DNA of 64,000 nucleotides from Ignavibacteria bacterium (GCA_016716125.1 JADJWZ010000036.1:248001-312000), one strand, 5' to 3'. Positions 1 to 9,548 are shown, counted from the stretch's first letter. Notes: generated by a model not told the origin, from the letters alone. Numbers and translations are program-made.

Positions 1-195
1 ATTTATTTTTATCGTCCTGAAATTATCAGGGATTATTCTTATTTCACCTTCATATGTAAAACCTTTACCGGTTTCGTCTGACCAGTTAAGATTTCTGTAA
101 TTATTCTGCTGTGAAGTTGCAGTATTCAGATTCATCATCAATGTAAAACAGAATAAAAGAATTGCGCTAATGCAAAGAAATTTAGTCTTTTTCAT
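1..195 (-). CDS. Partial secreted protein (N-terminus only)
   Basis: The minus strand reads open from an ATG at 193-195 to the window edge, giving 65 residues without a stop. The start is MKKTKF followed by a hydrophobic stretch and a small-residue region (NTATSQQ), which fits a Sec signal peptide cut near residue 28. The rest (asparagine-rich, then a WSDETGKGF segment) matches no family I recognise. It is divergent from the subtilase gene at 568, with 372 bp between the starts. Most of the gene lies outside the window, so its function cannot be given. Confidence 0.6.
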   Translation of the reverse strand, partial: MKKTKFLCISAILLFCFTLMMNLNTATSQQNNYRNLNWSDETGKGFTYEGEIRIIPDNFRTIKIN

Positions 196-567
196 TATAG
201 TGTGTTATTTATAAAATAATTTGAAATGAAAATACTTCTAAACTTTGTAATTTGAAAGCTATAAAAAAGAAAGTCATGAATATATTTGATTTTGTTGTCT
301 TTCATAAACAAAAATTTTATAATTTTAAATTTTTATAGAATTTAACTATCTGTATACAATCAGGAACACTGTAAATTCAGATTGCTTTAATTGAATGAAT
401 CCGGGTTCGTAATTACATAAATTTAAAATATGAAGTTTTAATAATTTTAAATTATTGTAAAGTTTATTATTTTATATAAAGTATTTTACTCTTAAATTGA
501 AAGAAATTAAAATTAAATGTTCTTATCCATTCTATCCTTTTTCTTAATCTAAAAAATCTAAATAGTT
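196..567. other. AT-rich divergent intergenic region
   Basis: This 372-bp spacer lies between two genes transcribed away from each other, so it should hold both promoters. It is very AT-rich with runs of A and T. I see no full TTG-N20-TAnnTTTG promoter, no palindrome of note and no RNA gene. The GGGTTCG at about 403 is not part of a tRNA. Confidence 0.5.
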
Positions 568-2982
568 ATGAAAAAAATTATTTGTACTATATTAATCTGC
601 TTTATCGGTATGATCTCAAACTCTTATGCAGATTCCCCCAAGATACACTCTGACCTGCAGACTAAGATGAATCAAAATACCGACAATACATTAATTCCGA
701 TATATATACTGCTGAATGATCATATGAATCTAAATGACTTTTCCGATATAAGTTATGATACTCCAAAACAGGAGAGAAGAAAAATTGTAATAGACAGACT
801 GAAAAACTTTGCGAATGATTATCAGAGAAATATTAAAGAGTATCTGGAATTGAAAAAGTCTGAAAGAGCAATTGAGAAATATGAAATATTATGGATGGCA
901 AATACTATAATTACTTCTGCAACGAATGAAATTATAAATGAACTCACTGCTTTTGATAATATAAAAATGATATGTTATGATGCAGAATATCCTTCCGAAG
1001 AATTACTGGACTACAAACAATTATCAGCTCCGTTTTTCGGCGCTATGACAAAAGAAAACTCATCTGCCGCGCCGCAAATAGGAATAGTATTAATAAAAGC
1101 AGACCAGGTATGGGCTTTAGGCAATAACGGTTCAGGGGTTTTAGTCGCAAATTCGGATGACGGTTTCTGGTGGAAACATCCTGATCTTGTAAAAGGATTA
1201 TGGCAGAATCTCGGCGAAGACGCAAGCAATGACGGCAAAACAATTAATATACAAACCGGTACAACAGGTTCGGTCTTTGATCCGTCTGATATTAACGGTA
1301 TTGATGATGACGGAAACGGAAAAATAGATGATCTGATTGGATGGGATTTTACTACAGGTAATTATAATATTACAACTGCTTCACACGGCAGCGCAACTCT
1401 CGGACAAGTCGTTGGTGACGGAACGATGGGAACTCAAACAGGAGTTGCGCCGGGTGCAAAATGCATTGTAATGAGAAATTCAAGCGGTCAGTCACAGCAA
1501 TGGCTTGCTTTTCAATATGCAGTAGAAATGGGCGCGGAAGTTATTACAAGTTCTCTTAGCTGGAAATGGTATATGAATCCAAAGCCGGATTATTCACAGT
1601 TCAGATTAATTACGGATATGTCTTTAGCGGCAGGAGTTATTCATACAAATTCTACAAGTAACGACGGCGGAAGCTCATCCGCTCCGGTTCCTATAAACAT
1701 TTCAGCAGCGGGGCTTTGTCCTTCACCCTGGCTTCATCCGGATCAATTACGAAGAGGAAATATCAGCGGTGTGATAGGTGTCGGTAATGTAGCTGCAGGT
1801 ACAGATGTAATATACTCAACTTCTCCTTCAGGTCCATCTACATGGGGCAACTGGAGCTTATGGGGCACATATACTTATCCGATCAGTCCGGATCATATGG
1901 ATTATCCGTACAGCAGAGTTGCGCCGGTAGAAGTTCCTGATTCGATGGGACTTCTTAAACCTGATGTATCTGCTCCGGGACAAGGGACTGTATCAACATA
2001 TGTAAGTTCCGGTACTGGTTACGGAAGTTCTTTCGGAGGAACATCCTCAGCTACACCACACACAGCAGGTTGTGTTGCATTGATGCTGTCAGTAAATCCT
2101 GAGATGCTTCCTGCGGATATCAGCAAAGTAATAGAACTTACATCTGTTGAAAAAGGCGCTCCGGGAAAAGATCCGAGATACGGTTCAGGAAGAATAGATG
2201 CGCTTGCTGCTACAACTTCTCCTAAATTTACTGTAGAAGGAGTAAACGGCGGCAGTAATATGTTTTTGAATAATAGTATAACAGCCAATGATACAGCAAG
2301 AGAACTTGCCGGTATAAAAATTTCATCCGATGTCCTTCCGCAGGTAGGGTCACTCAAATCAATAACATTCGGCTTAACAACAATTGCAAATGCATCACAT
2401 ATATTATCGTTTGATCTTTACTGGGACAGGGATAGAAATAATGTAATAAATACCGGTGATCTGAAATTAAGATCCGTTCCATTTTCAACTGCGGCTGTTA
2501 CTTTTGATTCTTTAAAATTTAAATTTCTTGATACTGCAAGAAATATTATTCTTTCTGCGCGAACATCATCAACTGCAGCCGGTCAAAGTATTGATTTAAT
2601 AATTTCCGATACAAACAGTGTAACTGCATATTATACTACAAAACCTTTTCAAACAAATTTTCCGCTTGCAAACTTAACAGGAATCAGCAGTTATGTAAGC
2701 AGTGATCTGTCTTATTCTCTTTCACAAAATTATCCGAATCCGTTTAATCCTGTCACAACTATAAATTATACTGTTGCAAGAGACGGTGATGTAAAGCTGA
2801 AAGTCTATAACATGATCGGAAAAGAAGTTGCAGTGCTTGTAAAAGGTTTTAAGATAAAAGGAAATTATTCCGTTGAGTTTGACTTAAATGATAATGGATC
2901 AACATTATCAAGCGGAGTTTATTATTATAAACTGGAAGCGGGAAATTTCAGTGACATTAAGAAAATGATACTGTTAAAGTAA
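568..2982 (+). CDS. Secreted subtilisin-like serine peptidase (S8) with T9SS tail
   Basis: This is an 804-residue extracellular protease. Residues 1-21 form a Sec signal peptide ending in SYA. The S8 catalytic triad is visible: Asp in NSDDG (D197 or D198), His273 in ASHGS, and Ser493 in GTSSATP. A beta-rich region follows (about 540-700). The last ~90 residues form a T9SS type-A sorting domain starting SLSQNYPNPFNPVTTINY and ending in KKMILLK. Together these predict export by Sec and then delivery to the cell surface or medium by T9SS. The N-terminal ~150 residues probably act as a propeptide. The gene stands alone with no operon partner. The family call is firm; the substrate is unknown. Confidence 0.93.
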   Translation: MKKIICTILICFIGMISNSYADSPKIHSDLQTKMNQNTDNTLIPIYILLNDHMNLNDFSDISYDTPKQERRKIVIDRLKNFANDYQRNIKEYLELKKSERAIEKYEILWMANTIITSATNEIINELTAFDNIKMICYDAEYPSEELLDYKQLSAPFFGAMTKENSSAAPQIGIVLIKADQVWALGNNGSGVLVANSDDGFWWKHPDLVKGLWQNLGEDASNDGKTINIQTGTTGSVFDPSDINGIDDDGNGKIDDLIGWDFTTGNYNITTASHGSATLGQVVGDGTMGTQTGVAPGAKCIVMRNSSGQSQQWLAFQYAVEMGAEVITSSLSWKWYMNPKPDYSQFRLITDMSLAAGVIHTNSTSNDGGSSSAPVPINISAAGLCPSPWLHPDQLRRGNISGVIGVGNVAAGTDVIYSTSPSGPSTWGNWSLWGTYTYPISPDHMDYPYSRVAPVEVPDSMGLLKPDVSAPGQGTVSTYVSSGTGYGSSFGGTSSATPHTAGCVALMLSVNPEMLPADISKVIELTSVEKGAPGKDPRYGSGRIDALAATTSPKFTVEGVNGGSNMFLNNSITANDTARELAGIKISSDVLPQVGSLKSITFGLTTIANASHILSFDLYWDRDRNNVINTGDLKLRSVPFSTAAVTFDSLKFKFLDTARNIILSARTSSTAAGQSIDLIISDTNSVTAYYTTKPFQTNFPLANLTGISSYVSSDLSYSLSQNYPNPFNPVTTINYTVARDGDVKLKVYNMIGKEVAVLVKGFKIKGNYSVEFDLNDNGSTLSSGVYYYKLEAGNFSDIKKMILLK

Positions 2983-3198
2983 ATACGGTTTTTCCTTTTT
3001 TAAACTTTGACAGGATAAAATAATATTCTGATTTTTTAAAGAAGTGTGTTCCTTAAATATATGTTTCTAAGAAGATGAAAATTTTTTTATTTCCAATCCT
3101 TTTTTACATTAAATTATGAACGCTTAGTTAGAAACAATAATTCAAATTTAAAAATGATAACTTTGGCTGACTAATTCTTTTTTTTTAAAGAATTCACT

Positions 3199-4233
3199 TT
3201 ATTCCAGGGTTGCAATCATTCGGTTTTCTAATCCATTGTCATAATATTTTTTATACCGGACTTTCTCTTCAATTGACTCGATTACTATCTTCGCAAAGTT
3301 TACACCTTCAAATTTCTGTGCACTTCCCAGACCGCCGGGACTAAAAACATTTATTTCCATAAGCTTATTGTCAACTATATCCAGGCCCACAAGAAACATT
3401 CCATCCCTTATAAGCTTTGGTCTGACTATGTTCGTAAGTTCTAGTATTTCATCCGTTATCTTTGCCTGCATTATTTTACCTCCGGCATGAACATTACTTC
3501 GCAGGTCTCCTTCAGATCGTTGTCTTCGGAATGCCGCATACTTGCCTTTATGCTGAAGAGGTTTACCGTTCATAACGAAAAGTCTTGTATCGCCTTCGGC
3601 AGCTTTGGGTAGGTATTCCTGAGCAATGACATAACCGTCTCTGGAGATTGCTTCAATCATCTGGTTAAGATTTGCATTTTCCTTTTCATGAACAAGGAAT
3701 ACGTTTTGTCCGCCCGATCCCTGCAAAGGCTTTAGGACAATTTTTCCACTGTGTTCTTTTGAAAATGCCTTTATCTCATCCGGATTTCTTGAAATAATCG
3801 TCCGCGGTCTTACACTTTCAGGATATGACTGAAAATACATTTTATTCACTGCTTTAGACAGTCCGTCCGGATCATTTAATACAGTGATTCCACTGTTGGC
3901 AAGCAGTTTTCCAAATGTTACTCCCGTATGCTGAGCCCAAGGTCGTTTAATTTCTTCAGCCGGATCACTCCGAAGCAATACAACATCAAGTTCACTGAGC
4001 AATACCTTGTTTGTTGAATTGCTGTTCAAGTCTTTTATATAAGAAGCTGCAGTGGAATTTTTTTTTACGGTTTTTGCAAACCCTGAAATTGTTCCGTCGG
4101 GATTATAGGTGAGATCGCCGCTGCCTACAATGACAACAGAATGTCCCATTCTGGCTGCATTTAGGGCGAGCCGTGTAGTTGTATATTCTGATTTTTCAGT
4201 ATGTGTATTGTTTATAATTATTCCGATTTTCAT
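3199..4233 (-). CDS. ATP-grasp ligase (GshB/RimK-like)
   Basis: This 344-residue protein has the ATP-grasp order: an N-terminal alpha/beta preATP-grasp domain (MKIGIIINNTH), the nucleotide-binding loop KPLQGSGGQNVF (about 168-179), an adenine-contact region around QEYLP (205-209), and the metal-binding segment MEINVFSPGG (about 292-301). It resembles prokaryotic glutathione synthetase and RimK-type ligases, which join an amino acid to a carboxylate through an acyl phosphate. No gshA partner is present. Its start overlaps the stop of the DUF1704 gene by 4 bp (ATGA), so the two are translationally coupled. The substrate is unknown; glutathione synthesis is less likely than modification of a peptide handled by its operon partners. 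Confidence 0.85.
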   Translation of the reverse strand: MKIGIIINNTHTEKSEYTTTRLALNAARMGHSVVIVGSGDLTYNPDGTISGFAKTVKKNSTAASYIKDLNSNSTNKVLLSELDVVLLRSDPAEEIKRPWAQHTGVTFGKLLANSGITVLNDPDGLSKAVNKMYFQSYPESVRPRTIISRNPDEIKAFSKEHSGKIVLKPLQGSGGQNVFLVHEKENANLNQMIEAISRDGYVIAQEYLPKAAEGDTRLFVMNGKPLQHKGKYAAFRRQRSEGDLRSNVHAGGKIMQAKITDEILELTNIVRPKLIRDGMFLVGLDIVDNKLMEINVFSPGGLGSAQKFEGVNFAKIVIESIEEKVRYKKYYDNGLENRMIATLE

Positions 4234-6164
4234 TTGGTCGATTGTTGTGTTAATTTCTTGAAATATTTTGTGAATGTGAAACCGTTTCTGAGCTCTTTCA
4301 GTCTGATTTGGGATTCAGCATCTTTCAGGTATCTTGGAAGAAGCGGAATCGGTTTTAGTATCTTCCTCAGCCTGAGCTCATTCATAATTGAAATGTTCGA
4401 GAAGGAAATTTTTCCGACGAAAAGCTGTTCAATCTCACCGCCGCTTTCAATGTATTTTAGAATTTCCAGAAATCCCCTCAGATAAATAATATCTTTTGTA
4501 AGTCCTCCGCCTCTGTATATTCGCATTACTATGGTAAAGGAACTCTCTGCAGAGAAATTATAATTGTTGACAAGATTATGAAAAGATTCAACAAAATCAG
4601 CACCATCTATCATATACTGAGCAGTCTTAACTCTTGCTGCCAGTAATCTTAATCTGGAAATGTTAAGACCGCCGGTAAGATACTCCGAAAGCACTGCCAG
4701 CCCCTCCTGAAGCTCTTCATAACCTGAAAGCCCTGTGTGCAGTTGTCTGAAGGGCTGAATTAGTCCGTTGAAATATGTAAGCAGATGAGTTCCCACCTCA
4801 TGATGAATAAGTGATTCCACCCTGTTTCTCCTGACAGCAAATTCTTTTCCGATTAGCAATTTATTCTTACTCACGATAAGCCCGGAATACATATCTTTGT
4901 TTATCTCTACTTCCGGTATAAAAGACGGATATTCAACAGAATAATAACTGAATTCCTCTTTTACATAAATATAAAACTCAGATGCACTAATCCTTTCTTT
5001 TGATCCTTTGGAATTTTCTTTCTTTGTGAATAAAGTCAGGATTTTTTCAGCAAAATCGCTGAGACTTTTACTGACGTTTCCGTAAAGCTGAAGGCTGCCG
5101 TAATGAAATTGCGGGCTGTCAAGGTTTACCATCATTGATATCTGGAGATCAATTTCCTCTCTCTTTTCGCTGAAAAGATTTCTGAGAGCTGGGTCTTCAA
5201 TTTCTTCAATGGGGATATTCCATAATTTTCTCTTGAATTCAGACGGATCAAAAGCTAAAGGTCTGTAATTAAATACAGTTAGTTTTTTATATTTTCTTCG
5301 TTTGAAATCAGTCCTTGCTTCTGCTTCATTGATCGGACTTACCTGCAGAATAAAATCATATCCGTCACAAAGTTCTGCAAGCTGTCTGTCTGATGAGGAT
5401 GCAGATTTTGAAAAAGTCCTTCGTCCAAGTTCATAAAAATGGTGAACTTTATGTATAGTAAGCTTAGTGGTAAATTCAAGAAAAGACCGGTTGAGCGCAT
5501 ACGCCATTTGCCTTGATAAATTTGTAAGCAGCTGAGGATATAATTTTCCGGTCTGTATATTTCTGTAAACCGGTCTTATAGAGATTCCGGCAAGATGAGA
5601 GTTTATTTTCTTCAGATTTTTGAGTGACATTAAAGCATCATGTCCCGGAGGACAAATATCCTTTGTGAAAAGTAATTCAGAATACCCATTCTGTTTATGA
5701 ATGGAAATTTTAGACAAGGCATTTTCCAAAACTTCCAGTGTGCTGATTATCCCGCTGCCTTTTCTTTCATTTGAAAAAACTCTGAACGATGGTATGATTG
5801 ATCCGGGTAAATTTATTTTTTTCTGTTTCCTGTCATCATCAGCCCAGATTTCTAATATTAGAAATGAATGAAATGTACCGGATAATATTGTTGCAATTGC
5901 AGTTATAAGTTCTTTAAATTTATCCTTCGGAAATGAACCGGATGTAACGTATGAGGCAGTTCCGTAAATCAGATTTTTTGTACCTTCATCTTTCTTTCCC
6001 GGAAGATTCCTGTATACACAAATGAATGGAAGACTTCTGTCAATATGGATCCGTCCCTCTCCGGGCAGAGTTTTTCTAATGACTTTATTTTTTTTCAAAA
6101 GTACGGAGATGACTTCAGTAATATTCGCTGCCGGATCAAGTTTATTTCGGGAAATTTTTTTCAT
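4230..6164 (-). CDS. DUF1704 / QEGLA-motif zinc metallopeptidase
   Basis: This 644-residue protein belongs to the DUF1704 family, often annotated as flavohemoglobin expression-modulating QEGLA motif protein. The metal site is plain: HHEVGTH gives H455-E456-xxx-H460, and LQEGLA gives E487 as the likely third ligand. The family's eukaryotic relatives include the MATCAP tubulin detyrosinase, a carboxypeptidase acting on a C-terminal tyrosine (established knowledge). The first ~350 residues are a poorly characterised N-terminal region. There is no signal peptide, so it acts in the cytoplasm. It overlaps both neighbours by 4 bp, which implies one mRNA and linked function with an ATP-grasp ligase and an N-formylglutamate amidohydrolase-like enzyme. 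The substrate is unknown. Confidence 0.85.
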   Translation of the reverse strand: MKKISRNKLDPAANITEVISVLLKKNKVIRKTLPGEGRIHIDRSLPFICVYRNLPGKKDEGTKNLIYGTASYVTSGSFPKDKFKELITAIATILSGTFHSFLILEIWADDDRKQKKINLPGSIIPSFRVFSNERKGSGIISTLEVLENALSKISIHKQNGYSELLFTKDICPPGHDALMSLKNLKKINSHLAGISIRPVYRNIQTGKLYPQLLTNLSRQMAYALNRSFLEFTTKLTIHKVHHFYELGRRTFSKSASSSDRQLAELCDGYDFILQVSPINEAEARTDFKRRKYKKLTVFNYRPLAFDPSEFKRKLWNIPIEEIEDPALRNLFSEKREEIDLQISMMVNLDSPQFHYGSLQLYGNVSKSLSDFAEKILTLFTKKENSKGSKERISASEFYIYVKEEFSYYSVEYPSFIPEVEINKDMYSGLIVSKNKLLIGKEFAVRRNRVESLIHHEVGTHLLTYFNGLIQPFRQLHTGLSGYEELQEGLAVLSEYLTGGLNISRLRLLAARVKTAQYMIDGADFVESFHNLVNNYNFSAESSFTIVMRIYRGGGLTKDIIYLRGFLEILKYIESGGEIEQLFVGKISFSNISIMNELRLRKILKPIPLLPRYLKDAESQIRLKELRNGFTFTKYFKKLTQQSTK

Positions 6165-6979
6165 ATAACATTTCTCCTTTTTTCAGAAAAGTTAGATTTA
6201 AGGTTTTTCACAACGCGAGGCATGGTAGACTGTATTGCTTTTTTAAGGAGTGCAAACCTGTCAGGAAAAATCTCTCCCGTCCATTCATTCATAAAGATTT
6301 TCTTTATTTCAATTGACAGCACACAAATACGATTTCCATAATTGGCATTTATCCATCGTGAAAAATGTCCGCCTTTAAATTTAATATTTTGACGAACATC
6401 AAGCTTATGACCTTCAATATCAAAAGATGAAAGATCATCTTTAAAATCCTTAATTAGATTCTTCCAGTATTCATTGTCAATGTTTCCTGTTCCTATATTA
6501 ATATCCGGATTCTTTTCCGGATCATCCGCATCATTCTCCGGTCCTTTTCTCCTGTAATTATAAGAGTGGACATCATATATAAATATTTCACCGTACCGGC
6601 TGACATATTCATTTAACAAAGTTTTTACTTCAGCATAAAATTTCCGGTAATGAGAAAGTGATCTTTCGATAATCTTTTCAGAAGGTCTTTCCCGCCATAC
6701 CGTAAAACCCCATGCCTCCGCTGGTGTTAAGTATATTGCTTTCTCTTCAATGCGGTTAAGATCGAATTCAAAACGGGAACTGTTAACGATGATCTGAGTC
6801 GGTGAAAACCTGATAAACTTTTCAGTGAAAGGATCTTCTTCTCTTAATCTTTCATCTTCTGTTAAAAGCAGTTTATCACTCACTTCTTTCCTGACATGAT
6901 GTCCGCTGTGAATTGCAGTTGCAATTACAGGGCTATTACCTTTTATTATCTTAAAGAATCCGGTTTCCATGTTGATCAT
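6161..6979 (-). CDS. N-formylglutamate amidohydrolase-like enzyme
   Basis: This 272-residue protein is the first gene of the three-gene operon. Family features are an early AIHSGHH metal-binding segment (H24, H27, H28) and IYDVHSYNYRR in the middle (about 155-165), which supplies another His. The superfamily hydrolyses N-acyl amino acids with zinc and shares its fold with zinc carboxypeptidases and aspartoacylases (established knowledge). No histidine-degradation genes are nearby, so a HutG role is unlikely. ATG codons at 6979 and 6970 are both possible starts; the longer is given. The 517 bp upstream show no clear promoter. Function with the two downstream genes is inferred from overlap only. 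Confidence 0.82.
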   Translation of the reverse strand: MINMETGFFKIIKGNSPVIATAIHSGHHVRKEVSDKLLLTEDERLREEDPFTEKFIRFSPTQIIVNSSRFEFDLNRIEEKAIYLTPAEAWGFTVWRERPSEKIIERSLSHYRKFYAEVKTLLNEYVSRYGEIFIYDVHSYNYRRKGPENDADDPEKNPDINIGTGNIDNEYWKNLIKDFKDDLSSFDIEGHKLDVRQNIKFKGGHFSRWINANYGNRICVLSIEIKKIFMNEWTGEIFPDRFALLKKAIQSTMPRVVKNLKSNFSEKRRNVI

Positions 6980-7275
6980 TATTTTGGCTAAGCAATTGCA
7001 GCAAATATTTCTATTTCACAAAAAAATTTTGAACTTACTCAGAAATGTTAAATTTTCATAAAATAAAATATTTAGTAATTTAATATACTGGATTTAAACT
7101 TTATTTGAATAAATCTTTTGTACTTCTTGCTTCAAATACTATTTTAAGTTAACATTTATTCATTAAAATTTTTACGTCAAAATATATCTAAGGTAAATTT
7201 AAGAAAGGATTTACTTGCTAAGAATTTTTTCAATATGTGGATTGGATTACGTTCAGTAAATATTCATCATTTTCT

Positions 7276-7340
7276 AACTTTAATTATATTTTATTTTTTT
7301 TTTAAATATTTTTTACCATAACCGAAATACAATTTTTGTA
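7276..7340 (+). repeat. Direct repeat copy 1 upstream of dockerin cassette
   Basis: A ~65-bp AT-rich segment runs from AACTTTAATTATA through TTTTACC to ACCGAAATACAATTTT. The same outline and the exact 15-mer ACCGAAATACAATTT recur in the same orientation at 9468-9540. The two copies bracket the dockerin gene. Function is unknown. Confidence 0.6.
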
Positions 7341-7379
7341 CTGTCGTTCTAAATTTGCATCTGGTATATCCTTTCAATT

Positions 7380-7418
7380 TAGGTTTACAAAAATAAAACT
7401 ACGGTTTTTGTAAACCTA
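7380..7418. terminator. 14-bp perfect inverted repeat downstream of dockerin gene
   Basis: TAGGTTTACAAAAA (7380-7393) pairs perfectly with TTTTTGTAAACCTA (7405-7418) around an 11-nt loop. On the minus strand it lies ~80 bp past the stop of the dockerin gene, where a terminator or mRNA-stabilising hairpin would be expected. It is GC-poor and has no following T-tract, so intrinsic termination is uncertain. Confidence 0.5.
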
Positions 7419-7437
7419 TTTCAGGAAATGACAAAGA

Positions 7438-7500
7438 AACTCGTAATTCGCAACTCATAACTCATAAACTATTATCTACTAACTATTAACTATTAACTAC
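7438..7500. repeat. Heptamer tandem repeat, 9 units, touching a stop codon
   Basis: Nine consecutive 7-mers can be written without a gap. They begin AACTCGT, AATTCGC, AACTCAT, AACTCAT and end TAACTAT, TAACTAT, TAACTAC. The last unit contains the TAG stop of the dockerin gene (minus strand). It is one of several such heptamer tracts at gene ends in this window. Confidence 0.75.
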
Positions 7501-8984
7501 GGAGTAATCTTCCCCACAAAGTTAAACCCATTATTATCCGCATACACCGCATCCGCTACATCAACTATTCCGTCGCCGTTAACGTCCGTAGAAATGTATC
7601 CCGATGCAAAGTTGAACGCGTCGTTATCTATCAGACTTCCGTCCGCAAGATCAACTGTTCCGTCCTGATTTACATCACCGCTGTAAATTGCAAATCTGAC
7701 AGGTGATGCATCCGCCTGTATCATATTATTTCCGTATGCTTTTGTAATTAAATTCGTGAAATCATAATTCAAAGTACCGCCGTTTGTAATGCTTTCCCCT
7801 CCGGCTTTACTCCAGGTTTCAATTGTGTTTCTGTGTTTTACAGCAAGATAGTATGTGCCGTTTGGCGCATTAGAAAAAATAAAAGATCCTGAAAATGTGA
7901 CAGAATCAATTACTGATTTTCCGGAATCTACAATTGCATAAGGCGAAGTAACATTATGCAGATAAACTCTTACAGTATCCCTCATATTTAATTTTTCCGA
8001 AAACGGATTATAAAATCCTTCCGGAATTACTTTAATGTTTGCATTTGCCGTCGGAGGTCCCCAGATAAAAGTCAGTCCAGACGCCGGGTAAACCGTACTG
8101 CTTATTAAACACTGCACATCATTTGTTGCTCCGGCTGTAGTAGTTAACCAGTTTGAAGAAGTAGTTCTGTTATTGAAATCAGAAGCAAGAATTCCTCTTA
8201 ATCCCACCTGACCTAATACAGAGATCGGACCCTGATCTATATTTCCGTAAACTACTTCAATTTTTCCTGTAGCTTCGTAGAGTTTGATCTGAAAATTCAG
8301 ATTATCTATTGTCCCTGTCGTTATGTTTCTTTTGAAATTTTTGAATTGAATTGTATGAATTCTGTTACCTGCAGCGCCTGTAGTTCCGCGTACTATACTT
8401 GCTGAAGCTATCTGAATAATTTCACCTGTGCCGGTTGAAGTTGCAGCAGCTGACATTAATATTGTACCCTGGCTTTGATCAAAAGAGATGATAGTAGCAG
8501 ATGCGGCAATGCCTGTTCCGGTAATAAGTCTGCCGGCTACGACACCTGCGAAACTTACGACATTTGAAAGCACCAGACTTCCGGCTACTCTGTCCGCATT
8601 AGTTCCGAATATCCCGATTAGATTTGCGCCGAATCCGCTGACTGCTCCGTCATAAGTTTCCGTTGCTGCTATTGGTCCGTAATTAGCCGCTACCGGAGGT
8701 GTCACTCCGAAAGTTATAAATCCATTTGAGTTTATTGCAAATGCTGTATATGCTGCTCCGTTGAATCTGAAAGAGAATGGAATGCTGTTGGAAGGATATG
8801 TCACATCATCAAGATTCATCGGGTTTGTGATCGTCGAAGTGGAAATCGCTACTGTAGTATCTCCGGTGATCTCATTATATGAGCCGTTATTCTGAGTAAA
8901 TGAATACAAAGCTACCTGTGCGAAAGCATTTACATTGAAACAAAGAATTAGAATTACAAAAGTTATAGAAATTAATTTTTTCAT
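7497..8984 (-). CDS. Secreted protein with C-terminal dockerin-like domain
   Basis: This 495-residue protein starts with a Sec signal peptide (MKKLISITFVIL...NAFAQ). The body is beta-rich and Ser/Thr/Gly/Asn-rich without a clear enzyme motif. The last ~60 residues carry two calcium-binding dockerin-type loops: SGDVNQDGTVDLADGSLID and TDVNGDGIVDVADAVYAD, each ending near FNF. The same C-terminal module ends the protein at 35180. There is no T9SS tail, so the dockerin-like pair may replace it as the terminal surface module. No cohesin is encoded in the window. Direct repeats flank the gene, and its stop codon lies in a heptamer tract. Function beyond calcium binding is unknown. Confidence 0.8.
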   Translation of the reverse strand: MKKLISITFVILILCFNVNAFAQVALYSFTQNNGSYNEITGDTTVAISTSTITNPMNLDDVTYPSNSIPFSFRFNGAAYTAFAINSNGFITFGVTPPVAANYGPIAATETYDGAVSGFGANLIGIFGTNADRVAGSLVLSNVVSFAGVVAGRLITGTGIAASATIISFDQSQGTILMSAAATSTGTGEIIQIASASIVRGTTGAAGNRIHTIQFKNFKRNITTGTIDNLNFQIKLYEATGKIEVVYGNIDQGPISVLGQVGLRGILASDFNNRTTSSNWLTTTAGATNDVQCLISSTVYPASGLTFIWGPPTANANIKVIPEGFYNPFSEKLNMRDTVRVYLHNVTSPYAIVDSGKSVIDSVTFSGSFIFSNAPNGTYYLAVKHRNTIETWSKAGGESITNGGTLNYDFTNLITKAYGNNMIQADASPVRFAIYSGDVNQDGTVDLADGSLIDNDAFNFASGYISTDVNGDGIVDVADAVYADNNGFNFVGKITP

Positions 8985-9467
8985 GATATTTTAGTTTGAA
9001 ATTTCAGAAGACATATTTTTGCTTTGATACTTTGCATCAGAAAAAGTTGTCAGAATTTAGCTGGTCTTCTGAAAATGATTTAGAAAGTTTTTAAGGTATA
9101 TGTTGATTAAGTATCTTCCTTTAGGATTATAACCTAATGAATAAGCTCTTTTTTATAAAGCAGTGATATAATAACCTCAGCGCTTTTTTACTTTACCGGA
9201 AATACTTTTTTGGGGAAGAGTATTTATTTTATCTGAAGAAAAACATGTGATGACAAGAAAATTTAAATAACTGTAGTTTTTTGGGATTGTCTCATTTGAA
9301 TTTCTTCTGTTAAAAGAAATTTAGTGAATGATCAGATTTTTAATCATAACTATTACTTTAGTAAGCTATGATATTTAATCTCCAATGTCAAGCGTTATAG
9401 TTTCCGAGAGAATCTCCATCCCGGGAATTATTTTTTTGAGCCAAATAAGTATTTAAAAAATATTTCA
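8985..9467. other. Intergenic region between divergent genes
   Basis: About 480 bp of AT-rich DNA separate the dockerin gene (minus) from the direct repeat and the membrane-protein gene (plus). I see no complete promoter motif, no small ORF worth calling and no structured RNA. Both upstream regions must lie here or in the adjacent repeat. Confidence 0.4.
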
Positions 9468-9540
9468 AACTTTAATTATACTTTGCTATTACTGTATATA
9501 TAATATATTTTTTTACCAATACCGAAATACAATTTTACAA
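9468..9540 (+). repeat. Direct repeat copy 2, just upstream of DUF6056-like gene
   Basis: This is the second copy of the repeat at 7276-7340: AACTTTAATTATA, an A/T spacer, TTTTTTTACC, then ACCGAAATACAATTTT. It ends 9 bp before the start codon at 9549, so it forms the immediate leader of that gene. It may carry a promoter or be a recombination scar. Confidence 0.6.
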
Positions 9541-9548
9541 AATTATTT

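Noticed and set aside
395..420. tRNA, from a GGGTTCG sequence
   Set aside because: No acceptor, D or anticodon stem can be formed around it.
3199..4233. Glutathione synthetase gshB of a normal glutathione pathway
   Set aside because: No gshA is adjacent, and the gene is coupled to DUF1704 and an amidohydrolase, which does not fit glutathione synthesis.
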